DNA of 64,000 bases from Okeania sp. SIO3B5 (GCF_010692555.1 NZ_JAAHHG010000003.1:1-64000), one strand, 5' to 3'; positions 1-10,031 are shown, counted from the first letter of the stretch. The notes: generated from the letters alone by a model not told the origin. Program-made: numbers and translations.

Positions 1-115
1 CCCCACCCCCCCCACCCCCCCCCTCCCCCCCCCCCCATCTCCCCCTCCCCCCCTCTCCCCATCTCCCCATCTCCCCATCCCCCCATCTCCCCATCTCCCC
101 ATCCCCCCAGACTCT
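1..115. repeat. C-rich low-complexity tract
   Basis: Almost pure C followed by degenerate CCCCATCT units. It resembles the pyrimidine-rich minisatellite cores seen elsewhere in this window (for example 8650-8698). No gene is visible before the coding region that starts near 209. Confidence 0.8.
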
Positions 116-223
116 CTCTACCATTACTATGCACCACCACCAAAATAATTTCCGGTTGAAAATTACTCCTCTGAGTTGCCAAAAATCCGTTAAAATCCAT
201 TAGTATATATGAGGATATATACT

Positions 224-2482
224 ATGTGTTGGATTAGATATGTCAAAGTAGCTCTAGTTAATACCATTGGAGCATTAGTAGCAATTATTTGGGTGCCTGT
301 TCCTCAAGCAGTGGCACAACCTTCCCTTTTAGAACAAGCAAATTCAGTAGTTTCGCCCTTAGAAACGCTCCAGTCAGTAAACAACAACTTAAAAACTACA
401 AGAAAAGTAAATTCACTATCAGAACTTTACCAGCTTAGGGATGAAATAAAGGCTGAACTTAATAAAGTCTCTCAAAGTCCAAGTCTCCAAGAAGTAGAAG
501 AACCCTGGCAATACAAATTCTACCTACAACAATATGAAAAAACCCTGAAAAACTTCCGTAACGTAGAAGCTAATATTGTTAAAGAAGAAAAAGCGCTCGA
601 AAGTTGGAAGCAAGCGATCGCCAAAGCAAGTAAGGCAGTAGAAAAAGGAAAAATAACTCAGGCAAATTACCAAACTTGGCAAGAAGCAGAAAATCTTTGG
701 TTAGAGGCAATTTCTAACTTGCGCGAAATTCCCCAAAATTCCTTCATGACAGATAAAGCGATCGAAAAAATGATCGAATATCAGGGTTATCTAGCAGTTG
801 CCTCCTATGAAAAAGTCATAGCAGCAAGAAGATGGGTAGAAAATACAGAAGACGACACAAACAATAATACAAGCAATTATTCACCCATTGCATATAGTTT
901 ATCTCCTGGTTTCACCATGTATGGCGATACCAACAGAGATGGAGAACTAGATAAAGCTGACATATCGAGTAGAGAAAAATGGTCTTTATCAGAAGGTGCA
1001 TTGATGTTGTTTAATAGCGATGATGATAATGGCGATCGAAGGCCAGACTGGCGCGATCGAGAAGTTAATGGGGAAAGTGATGAAGCAGATTTGGCACTGG
1101 TGAATATTCAAGTAGCAGAAAATTATCAAGATGCTCAAATCTATCTTTCAACAGACACAGATGCTAGTGACTATATTAATGTATTCCAAAAAACAGAATA
1201 CGGATGGCAACCAGTAGATATTTCTGGTACTGAAGCATTAATATCTAGAGAGAAAGTAGTATTAGGGGTAGAAGCTAAACAGTTTGCAGATCGCAATTGG
1301 AAAGGAGTCGTTAAATTAACAGCGATCGCTGAAAAAAATGGCAGACAAATTGCTTCTGATAGTATTCAAATAGGTGTAGTTCCCTGGTTAATGTCTCCCA
1401 ATACTGCTCCAGTCAAAGAGCTTCATGTCAGCGAACGTGGTTTTGGCAATCAAGAATTTGTCGCCAAAATCAAACAGATCGTCGAAAGAACAGGTGCTAA
1501 AGCTCAAATTAATTCTGGCGGTACTACCTGGATGCAAGATACTAAAGAAATAGGTTATGTGCAATTTCCTTCTCAAGGTAAAACCCACAATATGAATGTG
1601 GTACTCAAAGCTAACCGCCCTGGGGAAAATGATCAATATGCTAGAAGTCTGCTCAAAGAAGATTTTGGCTGGTTTGAAGTAGGTAAACCCAGACAACTTG
1701 ATCCTTTAAATAGATGGGCAGATGCTTATGGAAACCTAGAAGTCACACCACCTCTACCAGGATATGAGCTGGGAAGAATTTATTATGGTAAGGCAGGTGA
1801 AGTAGGAATGAATCCTGAAATCATTGATTTTATTAAAGCACAAAAAATTCAAGGCCCGCCAGTAGATATTGATACTTCTTGGTTAATGATTCGTCATGTA
1901 GATGAAATTATTAGTTTTATTCCTAGTAAATTTGGCAAACCTTTAATGTTAATTGTTAGTCCAGAGGCAGGGGTAAAACTATTACAAGAATTGAGTCAAC
2001 AAGGATATGGACAAGCGGCAATAAATCGTGGTTTAAGTACTCAAACAACGGTACGAGCAGCGCTAAAAAATCAGAAGTTAATTCAGCATAATCTCTATTT
2101 ACAGCGGGAAAAATTAGATCCATTAATTGAAAAGTTGAAGCGGGAATTTAATTTAAGTGATGACCAGATTATTCAAGTACCAGCTATGTTTGGATATAGT
2201 GGTTATTCTTGGTGGCCAAATATGGTGAACTCGGTAGTAGTTAATGGAGAATTGTTAGTTTCAAATCCTGTAGGAGCATTAATTAATGGTAGAGATTATA
2301 CTCAGGAAAAATTCCGCAGGTTAGTAGCTTATGCTGGTTTAAATATTAATTTTATGGACGATAAATATTATCAGAATTTAAGGGGAAGTATCCATGATGC
2401 GACAAATACAACTCGTTTAGGAAAAAATAATCCTTTCTGGAAATCTTTGTCTGAGGATATTATTTCAGGGAGTAGGGAGTAG
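224..2482 (+). CDS. Secreted protein-arginine deiminase (PAD)-like protein lacking the catalytic Cys
   Basis: The C-terminal half matches the PAD catalytic fold. WMQD (Asp439) corresponds to the substrate Asp, HVDE (His558, Asp560) to the His/Asp pair, and FGWFEVG, DAYGNLEV and GRIYYG are typical PAD core segments. Where PADs have the nucleophile motif HCGTN, this protein reads HDATN, with Asp725 in the Cys position. The only cysteine is in the signal peptide, so the mature protein has none. Deimination (Arg to citrulline) is therefore not expected. The middle part has an Asp-rich, EF-hand-like segment (GDTNRDGELD), consistent with the calcium-binding middle domain of PADs; the N-terminal third is helical. 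Start: GAGGA lies 8 nt before the ATG at 224; an in-frame ATG at 209 would add five residues. From 224 the protein begins with a good signal peptide ending near AVAQ. Family assignment is fairly sure; activity is not. Confidence 0.8.
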   Translation: MCWIRYVKVALVNTIGALVAIIWVPVPQAVAQPSLLEQANSVVSPLETLQSVNNNLKTTRKVNSLSELYQLRDEIKAELNKVSQSPSLQEVEEPWQYKFYLQQYEKTLKNFRNVEANIVKEEKALESWKQAIAKASKAVEKGKITQANYQTWQEAENLWLEAISNLREIPQNSFMTDKAIEKMIEYQGYLAVASYEKVIAARRWVENTEDDTNNNTSNYSPIAYSLSPGFTMYGDTNRDGELDKADISSREKWSLSEGALMLFNSDDDNGDRRPDWRDREVNGESDEADLALVNIQVAENYQDAQIYLSTDTDASDYINVFQKTEYGWQPVDISGTEALISREKVVLGVEAKQFADRNWKGVVKLTAIAEKNGRQIASDSIQIGVVPWLMSPNTAPVKELHVSERGFGNQEFVAKIKQIVERTGAKAQINSGGTTWMQDTKEIGYVQFPSQGKTHNMNVVLKANRPGENDQYARSLLKEDFGWFEVGKPRQLDPLNRWADAYGNLEVTPPLPGYELGRIYYGKAGEVGMNPEIIDFIKAQKIQGPPVDIDTSWLMIRHVDEIISFIPSKFGKPLMLIVSPEAGVKLLQELSQQGYGQAAINRGLSTQTTVRAALKNQKLIQHNLYLQREKLDPLIEKLKREFNLSDDQIIQVPAMFGYSGYSWWPNMVNSVVVNGELLVSNPVGALINGRDYTQEKFRRLVAYAGLNINFMDDKYYQNLRGSIHDATNTTRLGKNNPFWKSLSEDIISGSRE

Positions 2483-2666
2483 CTCACACGGATTATGGCA
2501 CGGATATACGGATACTGAAGGGAGTGGGGGAGTTGGGGAGTGGCTCACACGGATTATGGCACGGATATACGGATACCGAAAGGAGTGGGGGAGTTGGGGA
2601 GTGGCTCACACGGATTATGGCACGGATATACGGATACCGAAAGGAGTGGGGGAGTTGGGGAAAAAG
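2483..2666. repeat. 61-bp tandem repeat, three copies
   Basis: The unit starts CTCACACGG at 2483, 2544 and 2605, giving a 61-bp period with near identity. Each copy ends in a purine-rich GGAGTGGGGGAGTT stretch. 61 is not a multiple of 3, so the short reading frames across it are not credible genes. Confidence 0.9.
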
Positions 2667-2987
2667 ATTTTTGTTGGGTTTATCCATCTATTGCCACATT
2701 TACAGCACTTTGCGACTCTATGAAGTACACCCATAGCGGGCAAGATGCCCGCGCTACAAGAGATTTTCACCATTTACCTTGTACATCATTTGACTAAAAT
2801 ATGCTGTAATATGATGTCCGGATAATCAGTTATAGCGCTGCGCGCAGCTCATCTGGCAATAGGCAATAGGCAGTAGGGGGGATAAAAAGCTGTTTGCGCA
2901 GCACCTGCGTTGGAATAATATAAAACTTTTAGCTATTGGACAGTTCCTGAAATTTGTAAATATGCCAGCGCACATTGCTATATAAAC
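2667..2987. other. Intergenic, dispersed repeats only
   Basis: Holds a GCGGGCAAGATGCCCGC hairpin near 2737-2753 (a repeat that recurs across the window) and a half copy of the ATGTCCGGATAAT element end near 2813. No coding frame of interest. Confidence 0.6.
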
Positions 2988-4347
2988 AGGACTTACGCAA
3001 AGACACTATATATAGCGTATGCCCAATAGAGCGATTGCTGACGCAAAGCTCCGCTAACGCCTAAAAATTATAGCGTTCGCCCAGCTTGGCTAATTCTATT
3101 CCTATTTATACTCATGTTAAACAACTGTCATTTTAATTGTCGGATATTTGAGTTCACAGACTAGATATTTAGATGACAATTGATGTTTCAGTTGGTAAAT
3201 AGTTTTCCCCATAACATTTGCCATTTTTTTCAAATGATTCCACACCAATATGGCACAAGCAATATGATTTTTTTGAATTTTTGCCCGACGACATTGGCAA
3301 AATTCAAGCCCTGTTAGTTGTTTAATTCTGGCGTGAAATTCCTCAATTTTCCACCTGGTTTGAATTTCAAATTCAACGTCATCTGTACTTTGATAATTGA
3401 GGTCATTCGTGGCAATATATTCTGTTCTGTTTGTAGAAACAGTAGCCCAGAATAATCTAACTTTTTTATCTCACTGGAATTCCTTTAATCTTAATAATCT
3501 TTCCTGATGCTAGTTCCAACTCATTCCATTTTAATCCTTCCAGTTTTTGATATTTTTTTACACCCCCACTATCGTCTACTAAACGATTGCTTTTCAAAGG
3601 GCAATAGTAAATTTTATCTAAATTATCTATTAAAATCATTAGTCTTTGAGTTGCATACCAGCTATCCATTAATACTATTTTTACTGGTATTTTCTTCTTT
3701 TAGACCACATCAACCATCATTTCTTGTACATGATCTATTTTACTCTTTTCATCGCTTTCTGGATTATAAATACGATAATCTACTATCCAGAATCGCTCTA
3801 ACTGAGGATTAAAATATAAGCAATTCACTATTCCTATTCCACTCACTACCCTATGTTCATTACCACGCTCACTAACGACGAACAAGTGCCTCTTTCAGAG
3901 GAGCTTCGCTATCAATTTTTAGGGAATATTTTTTATTAATAACTGTATCATCAAAGATTAAATAACCATCTTCAGAAGCGACAATCTCTTCCCTGACATT
4001 TTGCCACAAAATTTCTGTACCTAAATCAACATTTTTGTATGGGACGATTAATTTGATCGTGGCTAATTTTTTCCAGATGCTCGGCCAGATTTGTCAGAGT
4101 ATAATTTTTCTGACTACTTATTAAATACTGACAATATTTTATATAATTAAAGTTCATCTTAAAGTATTGACAAGTATATGGATACTAATCTAGTATACCA
4201 AGTAATTTACAGTAATTTGGGGTACATTTTTAAGGTTTTTATATTTTGCTATTCAAGCGTTGGCGGAGGATGGTGGCGGCAGCTATATCGCCAAATAGAT
4301 CGGCCTTTAAGGACTAACACTATATGTAGTGTCTTTGCGTAAGTCCT
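2988..4347. mobile_element. Degenerate IS701-like insertion sequence with terminal inverted repeats
   Basis: AGGACTTACGCAAAGACAC at 2988 is mirrored by GTGTCTTTGCGTAAGTCCT ending at 4347, giving a 1.36-kb element. It encloses a broken transposase on the minus strand. I see no convincing target duplication. The same termini bound an 89-bp MITE at 44198-44286, which is probably an internally deleted relative. Confidence 0.85.
3118..4157 (-). pseudogene. IS701-like DDE transposase, frameshifted
   Basis: The minus strand from 4157 reads MNFNYIKYCQYLISSQ and continues through SHDQINR, a typical cyanobacterial IS701-type N-terminus, then loses frame. The next pieces are EDGYLIFDDTVINKKYS, then GNEHRVVSGIGIVNC...WIVDYRIYNP (3700-3885), then MDSWYATQRLMILID...YYCPLKSNRLVDDSGG (3466-3669). 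Last comes a C-terminal piece, RWKIEEFHARIKQLTGLEFC, ending at the TAA at 3118. Several frame changes separate these pieces, so no full transposase can be made. One break (about 3890-3915) coincides with a short GAGGAGCTTCGCTATC dispersed palindrome, which suggests small repeats helped to kill the gene. The assignment rests on recognised motifs and the flanking inverted repeats. Confidence 0.85.
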
Positions 4348-4415
4348 GAATCTTTAACCCTGGAAGCCTTAACTGGTATTGATTACACTTTTATTAAGCA
4401 AGCCCTATTTAGTAA

Positions 4416-4517
4416 TTTTGGCAGTTCAAGCATCCTGCTTGTTACAGGCTAGAAGCCTGAACTGCAAAGTAATTTTGGCAGTTCAAGCATCCTGCTTGTT
4501 ACAGGCTAGAAGCCTTA
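4416..4517. repeat. Dispersed hairpin repeat, two tandem copies
   Basis: Two copies of GCAGTTCAAGCATCCTGCTT followed by GTTACAGGCTAGAAGCCT. The same hairpin family occurs at 8281-8322, 8460-8505 and 36921-36975. The rest of 4348-4667 shows no gene. Confidence 0.75.
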
Positions 4518-4667
4518 CAAAGATAGAGATTAATCTTCAACTGTACCTCACGATCCTCAAAAGTGCTGTAATATTTATTTGACAAACACTGTCTTAATCA
4601 AGTTAAGAAGTCTTATGTTTGACTTTTGATTTGGTATTAAACTCTATCTATTCTATCAGGAGAAAAA

Positions 4668-4988
4668 ATGTCGGATTTTATGGATTTTTTGAAGCATAAA
4701 TATGCTTATGTTGCCTTGGGTGAATTTAAACCAGGGAAGTTTGAAGAAGCAAGAGAACTTTATGAAAAGGCAGTTGCTACCTATAACGAAGGTTTTAAGG
4801 GAGCTTATTTATTGCAGTTGCCAGGAACAGATAAAGGTATTGCTGTAATTTTTTGGGAAGGGGTTGAAGATATGGATGCGAATCAAACTGATGCTTATAA
4901 AGCGGCATTGGAACAAATGTCACATTTATTTGCTAAACCACCAGAAACTAATTTTTATGAAACTATTACTGAGATATTGCCGGAGTAA
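4668..4988 (+). CDS. Small ABM-like (dimeric alpha/beta barrel) protein
   Basis: A 106-residue cytoplasmic protein with no signal or membrane segment. Its pattern is a short helix, a strand YAYVALGEFKPGKFEEA, a helix ending in YEKAV, strands YLLQLPG and GIAVIFWEG, then a helix and a final strand. This suggests a ferredoxin-like or antibiotic-biosynthesis-monooxygenase type fold, which often binds small ligands or haem as a dimer. No catalytic residues can be named. Start: AGGAGA lies six bases before the ATG, a good ribosome binding site. It stands alone between a dead IS element and a MITE cluster. Real gene: fairly sure. Function: only a fold-level guess. Confidence 0.7.
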   Translation: MSDFMDFLKHKYAYVALGEFKPGKFEEARELYEKAVATYNEGFKGAYLLQLPGTDKGIAVIFWEGVEDMDANQTDAYKAALEQMSHLFAKPPETNFYETITEILPE

Positions 4989-5132
4989 TTTGGCAGATGA
5001 GGGTAATTTTTTGTCAATTTAATTAGAGAAATTTTGTCTTTAATATCTTGTCTTGGCAATTATAGCAACCGCCAGGTTGGTGTTTGACAATTAGTGCGAG
5101 CATCTTGCTCGCATCATGAATTATCATTGTTA

Positions 5133-5259
5133 TATCATGTCCGGTTGAATACTTACATTTTGGAGAAGGTAAGGCAGAAGGCAGGAGGCAGGAGGCAGAA
5201 GGAAAGAAAAGGTTAGAAGGGAAAAGGTTTTTTTATCACGCTATTATCCGGACATGATA
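5133..5259. mobile_element. MITE, TATCATGTCCGG family, 127 bp
   Basis: Left end TATCATGTCCGGTTGAAT, right end ATTATCCGGACATGATA. It is flanked by TTA at 5130-5132 and 5260-5262, a perfect 3-bp target duplication. The core is a purine-rich minisatellite of GGCAGAAGGCAGGA type. No coding capacity. Confidence 0.85.
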
Positions 5260-5370
5260 TTACCCAATGTCCTAACTAATGTCCTAACTATAGTGGCGAC
5301 TGCTATAGATAAAATTTCCGGTGTTGCTGAAGTGGGCATTACTGAGTGGCGGGATGAATATAAGTGGTAA

Positions 5371-5497
5371 TATAAAATCCGGATAATTGCTATAGCCAAG
5401 TCATTGCGACTGGAACGGAGTGGAAGGAAGCAATCTCCGCGCACCCCTGAGATTGCTTCCTATCGTCGCAATGACGACTGTTCAATCGGATTCTATA
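5371..5497. mobile_element. MITE, TATAAAATCCGG relative, 127 bp
   Basis: Left end TATAAAATCCGGATAATTG, right end TTCAATCGGATTCTATA, flanked by TAA at 5368-5370 and 5498-5500. The core differs from the neighbouring MITE: it holds an inverted pair GAAGCAATCTC / GAGATTGCTTC. Length and TNA-type duplication match the TATCATGTCCGG family. Confidence 0.8.
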
Positions 5498-5631
5498 TAA
5501 GTGGGGGCAGGCATCCTGCCTGTCCCTAACTGCGGTGAAAATATCAGGAACGGGCAAGATGCCCATTCCACAAAACTATCTGCATTCTCAACTGGGGAAT
5601 AGAAAAAGTCTATCCCCCTAACTCCTGAATA

Positions 5632-7959
5632 TTACGAACTAACTTTGATTGTAATCTCAATCTTATTTGCAGCAGAGGGAACACGCCATTTTAAAAGCGA
5701 TCGTTTAATTTCCTCTACAATTTTTTTATCCTTCAAAGTAGAAACTTCATCATCTAAAATTACTCGAAGTACGCGTTCGCCTTTTACCTGCAATTCCAAA
5801 ACTATTTCACCATGAATATTTGGTGGTAAATTCATATTCTGTAGATGCTGTTGCAGATTTTTTTGCCCTGCTGCATCCAATCCCTTTACCTGAATAATTT
5901 GTAAGGAAATATTGGTTGACTTTGTATAATCTGGCTTTTTCCTCTTTGCTCTCATTCCCTGTAAAGACTTTGCACCAAGGGAAATTCCTCTTTCCCTTTC
6001 CTCATTCATCCAATCTGTTGCTTGAGGTGCTGTTTCCATCATAAGTTGAGAAGACTCTAACCTCATATATTGCACTTGCTCACTACGAGGTGCTAGAAAT
6101 TCTATATTTTGTGGAGATGCTGCCCCCAAAATCCCCTCATAACTCACTCCTTCAGGCATTTCCACAGGAACTTCCATCGAAATACTCTTACCACCAGGTT
6201 CAACACGCACATCTTCGCTCACCGCAACAAACGCCGTATATTCAGACAACAATTGATAACTCAAAGCAGTCTCCGTCACCTCTTTTACCATCGACTTCTT
6301 ATCATAATCAAACATCTGATTCATCAAATGCTTAATCTTTTGCCTGGCCCAAATTTGAGCAACTGCCACATTACCACTCTCAGCAAAATGAATATCGAAA
6401 GTCTGCTGATAAATTTCCCCACCAGCAGCAATACCATTAACCTGTAACTCACCTCCCACAGCATCCTGTTTGTGCCCAAACAAAACCAAAGGTTGTTCGG
6501 CAAATAAATCTGGAGTTGTCACCGGATAAATTTCTGGTACTTCACCCCAACCATTCCACTCAACCTCAATTTGAGTCAATACAGGATTATTTATTTGCTG
6601 GAAAAATTTCTCTGCTACTTCCTCAGTCGGTTCATCCTGTCGCACAACCCTGGCAATACCCCGCCCAATTTCTGCCAAACGGTTAATCAAATATCGATTT
6701 ACAGAACTACCAACACCAAAACTATAAAGTCGGTTGCCTGGTTGGAGTTTGTCTTGCACTTCTGCCAATACTGCTTTTTCATTACCAATATAACCATCAG
6801 TCAACATTACAATACTCCGTAGTCTTCCCGCAGGTGGAGGCGGAAATTGCAATACTTCCTGGATGCCATTCAGTAATTCAGTGCCACCATTTGCATTTAA
6901 TTTGTTGATATAGTTAATTGCAGTGGCAATATTTTTAGGTGTATTCGGTAGAGGTTGTTCTGACAGTTTTCTGGTAGTATTGGCAAAGTCGATAATTGTG
7001 AAAGTGTCGTTGGGGTTAAGTCCGTGAATAAAACGGCGCATCAATTCCTGACATTTCAACAATGGTTCTCCCCTTTGGGAACCGGAAGTATCCATGAGGA
7101 AAACTACATCTTTCGGCACAATTTCATCGCTGCGATACCGTAAAGCGGGAATTAGATAAACGGCAAAATATCCCCCACATTGATCTGCTTGAGTTAATAC
7201 TGTTGCTTTGGTACGATCGCTAGCAACTTGATAGCGGAGAATGAAGTCTTTATTAGGGATGGTGTCTTCATTTCCTAATTTAACCGTAACAATTTCTCTT
7301 CGCTCGGATGTTTGAATTTGGTGGGATATGGAATTCACCTGAAAAATTGGCATCCCACAGTCTATTTCTACTGTCATACCAATATCATGTCCCGAACGAG
7401 TTGCCGGGGGAACTATTGGTGGTGTAATTTGACTAGCATCAGGAACTTGATCTGTATCACCACTTCCATCTATAGAGGTTCCTGGAATATAACGATCTCC
7501 CACAACCATCGGAAATACAAATTCATAGTCTCCACCTTCAAATTTGAGGGAGTCTGTATAGCGAATAATTACATCTATTTGTTCCCCTGGTTTAATATTT
7601 GCCAGGGACTGAGTGAAAATATTATCGCGCTGTTGTTCGAGTAACCCTGCAGTGCGTCCTTGTTGTTTAGCTTGTTGATAGATTTTTTTTGCTTCTTCTC
7701 GTTTTTTGATATTACCTTTGATTAAGCGATCGCCGATTTTGATTTCCATTTCATCGACTGCTGCTTCATCTGGTAATGGGAATACATAGGTTGCTTCTAG
7801 GGGTTCGGTGAATGGGTTTTCAAATTGTTGAGTTACTTGGACGCGGGATAGGTTGCCCGCTATTTTAGCTTTAACTTCCGTGTGTTTGAGCGGAAAAGTC
7901 AGTTTCTCTTCTGAGGAGAAAACGTATAATCCTGCAAGAGTTGGTGTATTTGTAGACAT
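5632..7959 (-). CDS. VIT domain and von Willebrand A domain protein
   Basis: 775 residues. Residues about 1-140 form a VIT domain (the inter-alpha-trypsin-inhibitor heavy-chain type N-terminal domain), with VTQQFENPF and ATYVFPLPDEAAVDEMEI as typical VIT signatures. A VWA domain follows from about 283, with the metal-binding MIDAS motif DTSGS at 290-294 and a second acidic motif, TDGYIGNE, about 100 residues later. The C-terminal 150 residues are polar, ending in a strand-rich region. No signal peptide or transmembrane helix is obvious, so a cytosolic adhesion or scaffold role is possible. Such proteins are common in filamentous cyanobacteria, but their function is mostly unknown. The start ATG at 7959 fits the VIT domain beginning near residue 8. 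It stands alone, with 740 bp of repeats upstream. Confidence 0.9.
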   Translation of the reverse strand: MSTNTPTLAGLYVFSSEEKLTFPLKHTEVKAKIAGNLSRVQVTQQFENPFTEPLEATYVFPLPDEAAVDEMEIKIGDRLIKGNIKKREEAKKIYQQAKQQGRTAGLLEQQRDNIFTQSLANIKPGEQIDVIIRYTDSLKFEGGDYEFVFPMVVGDRYIPGTSIDGSGDTDQVPDASQITPPIVPPATRSGHDIGMTVEIDCGMPIFQVNSISHQIQTSERREIVTVKLGNEDTIPNKDFILRYQVASDRTKATVLTQADQCGGYFAVYLIPALRYRSDEIVPKDVVFLMDTSGSQRGEPLLKCQELMRRFIHGLNPNDTFTIIDFANTTRKLSEQPLPNTPKNIATAINYINKLNANGGTELLNGIQEVLQFPPPPAGRLRSIVMLTDGYIGNEKAVLAEVQDKLQPGNRLYSFGVGSSVNRYLINRLAEIGRGIARVVRQDEPTEEVAEKFFQQINNPVLTQIEVEWNGWGEVPEIYPVTTPDLFAEQPLVLFGHKQDAVGGELQVNGIAAGGEIYQQTFDIHFAESGNVAVAQIWARQKIKHLMNQMFDYDKKSMVKEVTETALSYQLLSEYTAFVAVSEDVRVEPGGKSISMEVPVEMPEGVSYEGILGAASPQNIEFLAPRSEQVQYMRLESSQLMMETAPQATDWMNEERERGISLGAKSLQGMRAKRKKPDYTKSTNISLQIIQVKGLDAAGQKNLQQHLQNMNLPPNIHGEIVLELQVKGERVLRVILDDEVSTLKDKKIVEEIKRSLLKWRVPSAANKIEITIKVSS

Positions 7960-8324
7960 AGCTCATGTATGATTCTAAAGAAATTAATTAGTTTTGTAAT
8001 ATAGCAATCAGGAATCAGTTGTGAGAATTGAGATGTTCCTTAAAAGTATAGAATATAGCAATTATTATATTCACATGATATGTTTTTTTCTTCTTCTCTG
8101 TTCTCTGTTCCCTGTTCCCTAAAAGCTTCCAGTATATCACAACTCAAATCATATTGCTATATATTATTTTTCTTGTAGCACAGTCATTTAGGAATTTTCT
8201 ATTAAGAATTATGTATTATTATGGTCAGCTTACAGCAATTTCGGAGTTAGTGAGGTACAAAATTTTATTTAGTAATTTTGGTAACACAAGCATCCTGCTT
8301 GTTACAGGCTAGAAGCCTGTGTTA
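7960..8324. other. Upstream region of the VIT/VWA gene, repeats
   Basis: Contains short pyrimidine repeats (CTCTGTTCCCTGTTCCC near 8098) and one CAAGCATCCTGCTTG / CAGGCTAGAAGCCTG hairpin repeat ending at 8322. No gene seen. Confidence 0.6.
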
Positions 8325-8451
8325 TATCATGTCCGGTTGAATAATTAGACTTTGGTGGAAGGAAGGCAGGAGGCAGGAGGCAGGAGGCAGAAGGTTTTCT
8401 CAAGAGTGTCACCTTTATTTTATGCACGCTCCGATGCTACCGGACATTATA
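8325..8451. mobile_element. MITE, TATCATGTCCGG family, 127 bp, inside a hairpin repeat pair
   Basis: Left end TATCATGTCCGGTTGAATAA, right end CTACCGGACATTATA. TTA at 8322-8324 and 8452-8454 is a perfect duplication. It sits between two copies of the GGTAACACAAGCATCCTGC hairpin repeat, so one mobile repeat has landed next to another. Confidence 0.85.
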
Positions 8452-8649
8452 TTACTTGGTAACACAAGCATCCTGCTTGTTACAGGCTAGAAGCCTGTGT
8501 TACCAAGACTGTACCTCACCATCCTCAAAAGTGCTGTAAAAATTTAGGGGGATATATAATAAACATCTCTAATAATAAAAAATAAAATCAACTATCGTAC
8601 AGAAATTATCAATTATTCCCCTCCTGGGAGGGGGAGGGGCGAGGGGTGG

Positions 8650-8698
8650 GTTCCCTACTCCCTACTCCCTACTCCCTACTCCCTACTCCCTACTCCCT
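8650..8698. repeat. 7-bp minisatellite (CCCTACT)n
   Basis: Six or seven units of CCCTACT end directly at the stop codon of the convergent downstream gene. The 8452-8650 stretch before it has another hairpin repeat and no gene. Confidence 0.9.
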
Positions 8699-8702
8699 AT
8701 TT

Positions 8703-10031
8703 TTATAAACTTTTCTGTTTATTCTGAGCAAATTTCAACAATTCTTGAGCTTCTTGATAATAAGTTGTTTCTGGTTTAATATTCTCTAACTGATTAATAA
8801 TTAATTGAAGTTTACTGGCCAGTATACCACGATTAGAATTATTATCAGCAGCATATCTTTGCCAATCTGCAATTAAATTTTTAGCCTCTTTAAAAGCTTT
8901 TTTTGACTCTGTTTCTGCTTGCAACCGCATTTTGACATTAGCCAAATTAACCTGATATTCTCCCAGTTTAGTCTGTGCTTCCAAATAAGCTGGATTCTCT
9001 GCTGGTATTTTCTGTAATTGATTAATTGCTTGCTCCCATAAACTCGCCACTACTTGCCATTGTTGTTCTGGATGAGGTCCATTTTGGGCAGCTATAGCTG
9101 CTTGCATACCAAATTGTTTTGCCACTTGCATAAAAGTGAAACTGAGTTTACTTCCCTTAGCTAAACCCGCCTCTATTTGAAAATCTCGCTTTGTCGCTGC
9201 TAACTTTGGTTTTACCATTTTTCCAGCAAGAGTAGTAGGAGGAATTTGCTCTAACTTATCTATTGCCGCTTGCCAGTCAGCGATCGCTTGTTGTTTATCT
9301 GTTGTGGTTGCAGCTTGCTGATACTGTTGTTTAGCATTTGTAATTGTTTGTTCCGCTTCCGTTAACAATGTTTGAGCATTTTTTTCTTGAAATACCTTTG
9401 CCTCCATTCGTCCTATCTTTTTTCTCGCCGTTTCAAATTCATCTAATGTGAATTTCCAAGAACAACTAAAAAGGGTACAGTATCTTTGAGGATAATAACC
9501 TAAAAACCAAATGGGTAATTCATCAAGATGTTTTTGTGCCAAAGCAACTTTCTCAGCACCAAAATTGATATCTACACTGGAAGTTGCTTGATTAATTAAT
9601 TGATCTGCTTGTTCAACATTAGCGATCGCCTCTCGATAGTTATTATCCATATTTATATAGCTAGGTATCAGAATTATTGGTGCTACTCTAGACACAGGTT
9701 TACGAATCATTGGATAGGGTAAATTTGCCACCCAAACTATCCCTGCCATTCCCACTAATGCAGCAGGTATCAAGGCAATTTTACTTAACGTTCCAGATGG
9801 TTTATTTACTTTAACTGCTTTCTGAATAACTGTGTCACTAAAATTAGGAAATTGGTCTTTTAGTAAATAGCTTAACTCTTCTTCTTTTAGGGGTTCTCCT
9901 GATTGGAATCGTAACTTATCCAATCTTTTCATTACTATATTTTTTCCCACTTCCCCAACCAAATCTTCTTTAGCACATTTGTCAACTTCAACTTCTAATA
10001 TTTTATAGGCTTGATGATATAAACGTGACAT
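8703..10031 (-). CDS. Single-span membrane protein with long helical repeat region
   Basis: 442 residues, family not recognised. Residues 1-78 are a charged cytoplasmic-looking segment with KMLDK-like basic helices. One transmembrane segment follows at about 84-105 (IALIPAALVGMAGIVWVANL). The remaining 330 residues are mostly helical and rich in Gln/Ala/Lys, with recurring patterns such as ADWQAAIDKLEQIPP, SLWEQAINQLQKIPAENPAY and KLQLIINQLENIKPETTYY. These look like divergent TPR-like or coiled-coil units of about 70-80 residues. A cytosol-anchored protein with an extracytoplasmic helical domain is likely. Similar 'W..AI..L..IP' units occur in the N-terminal part of the PAD-like protein at 224-2482. 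The ATG at 10031 is the only reasonable start. Confidence 0.75.
   Translation of the reverse strand: MSRLYHQAYKILEVEVDKCAKEDLVGEVGKNIVMKRLDKLRFQSGEPLKEEELSYLLKDQFPNFSDTVIQKAVKVNKPSGTLSKIALIPAALVGMAGIVWVANLPYPMIRKPVSRVAPIILIPSYINMDNNYREAIANVEQADQLINQATSSVDINFGAEKVALAQKHLDELPIWFLGYYPQRYCTLFSCSWKFTLDEFETARKKIGRMEAKVFQEKNAQTLLTEAEQTITNAKQQYQQAATTTDKQQAIADWQAAIDKLEQIPPTTLAGKMVKPKLAATKRDFQIEAGLAKGSKLSFTFMQVAKQFGMQAAIAAQNGPHPEQQWQVVASLWEQAINQLQKIPAENPAYLEAQTKLGEYQVNLANVKMRLQAETESKKAFKEAKNLIADWQRYAADNNSNRGILASKLQLIINQLENIKPETTYYQEAQELLKFAQNKQKSL

Noticed and set aside
2493-2797. Open frames over the 61-bp repeats on both strands
   Set aside because: Each copy is read in a different frame because the period is 61 bp; the products are the same motif permuted.
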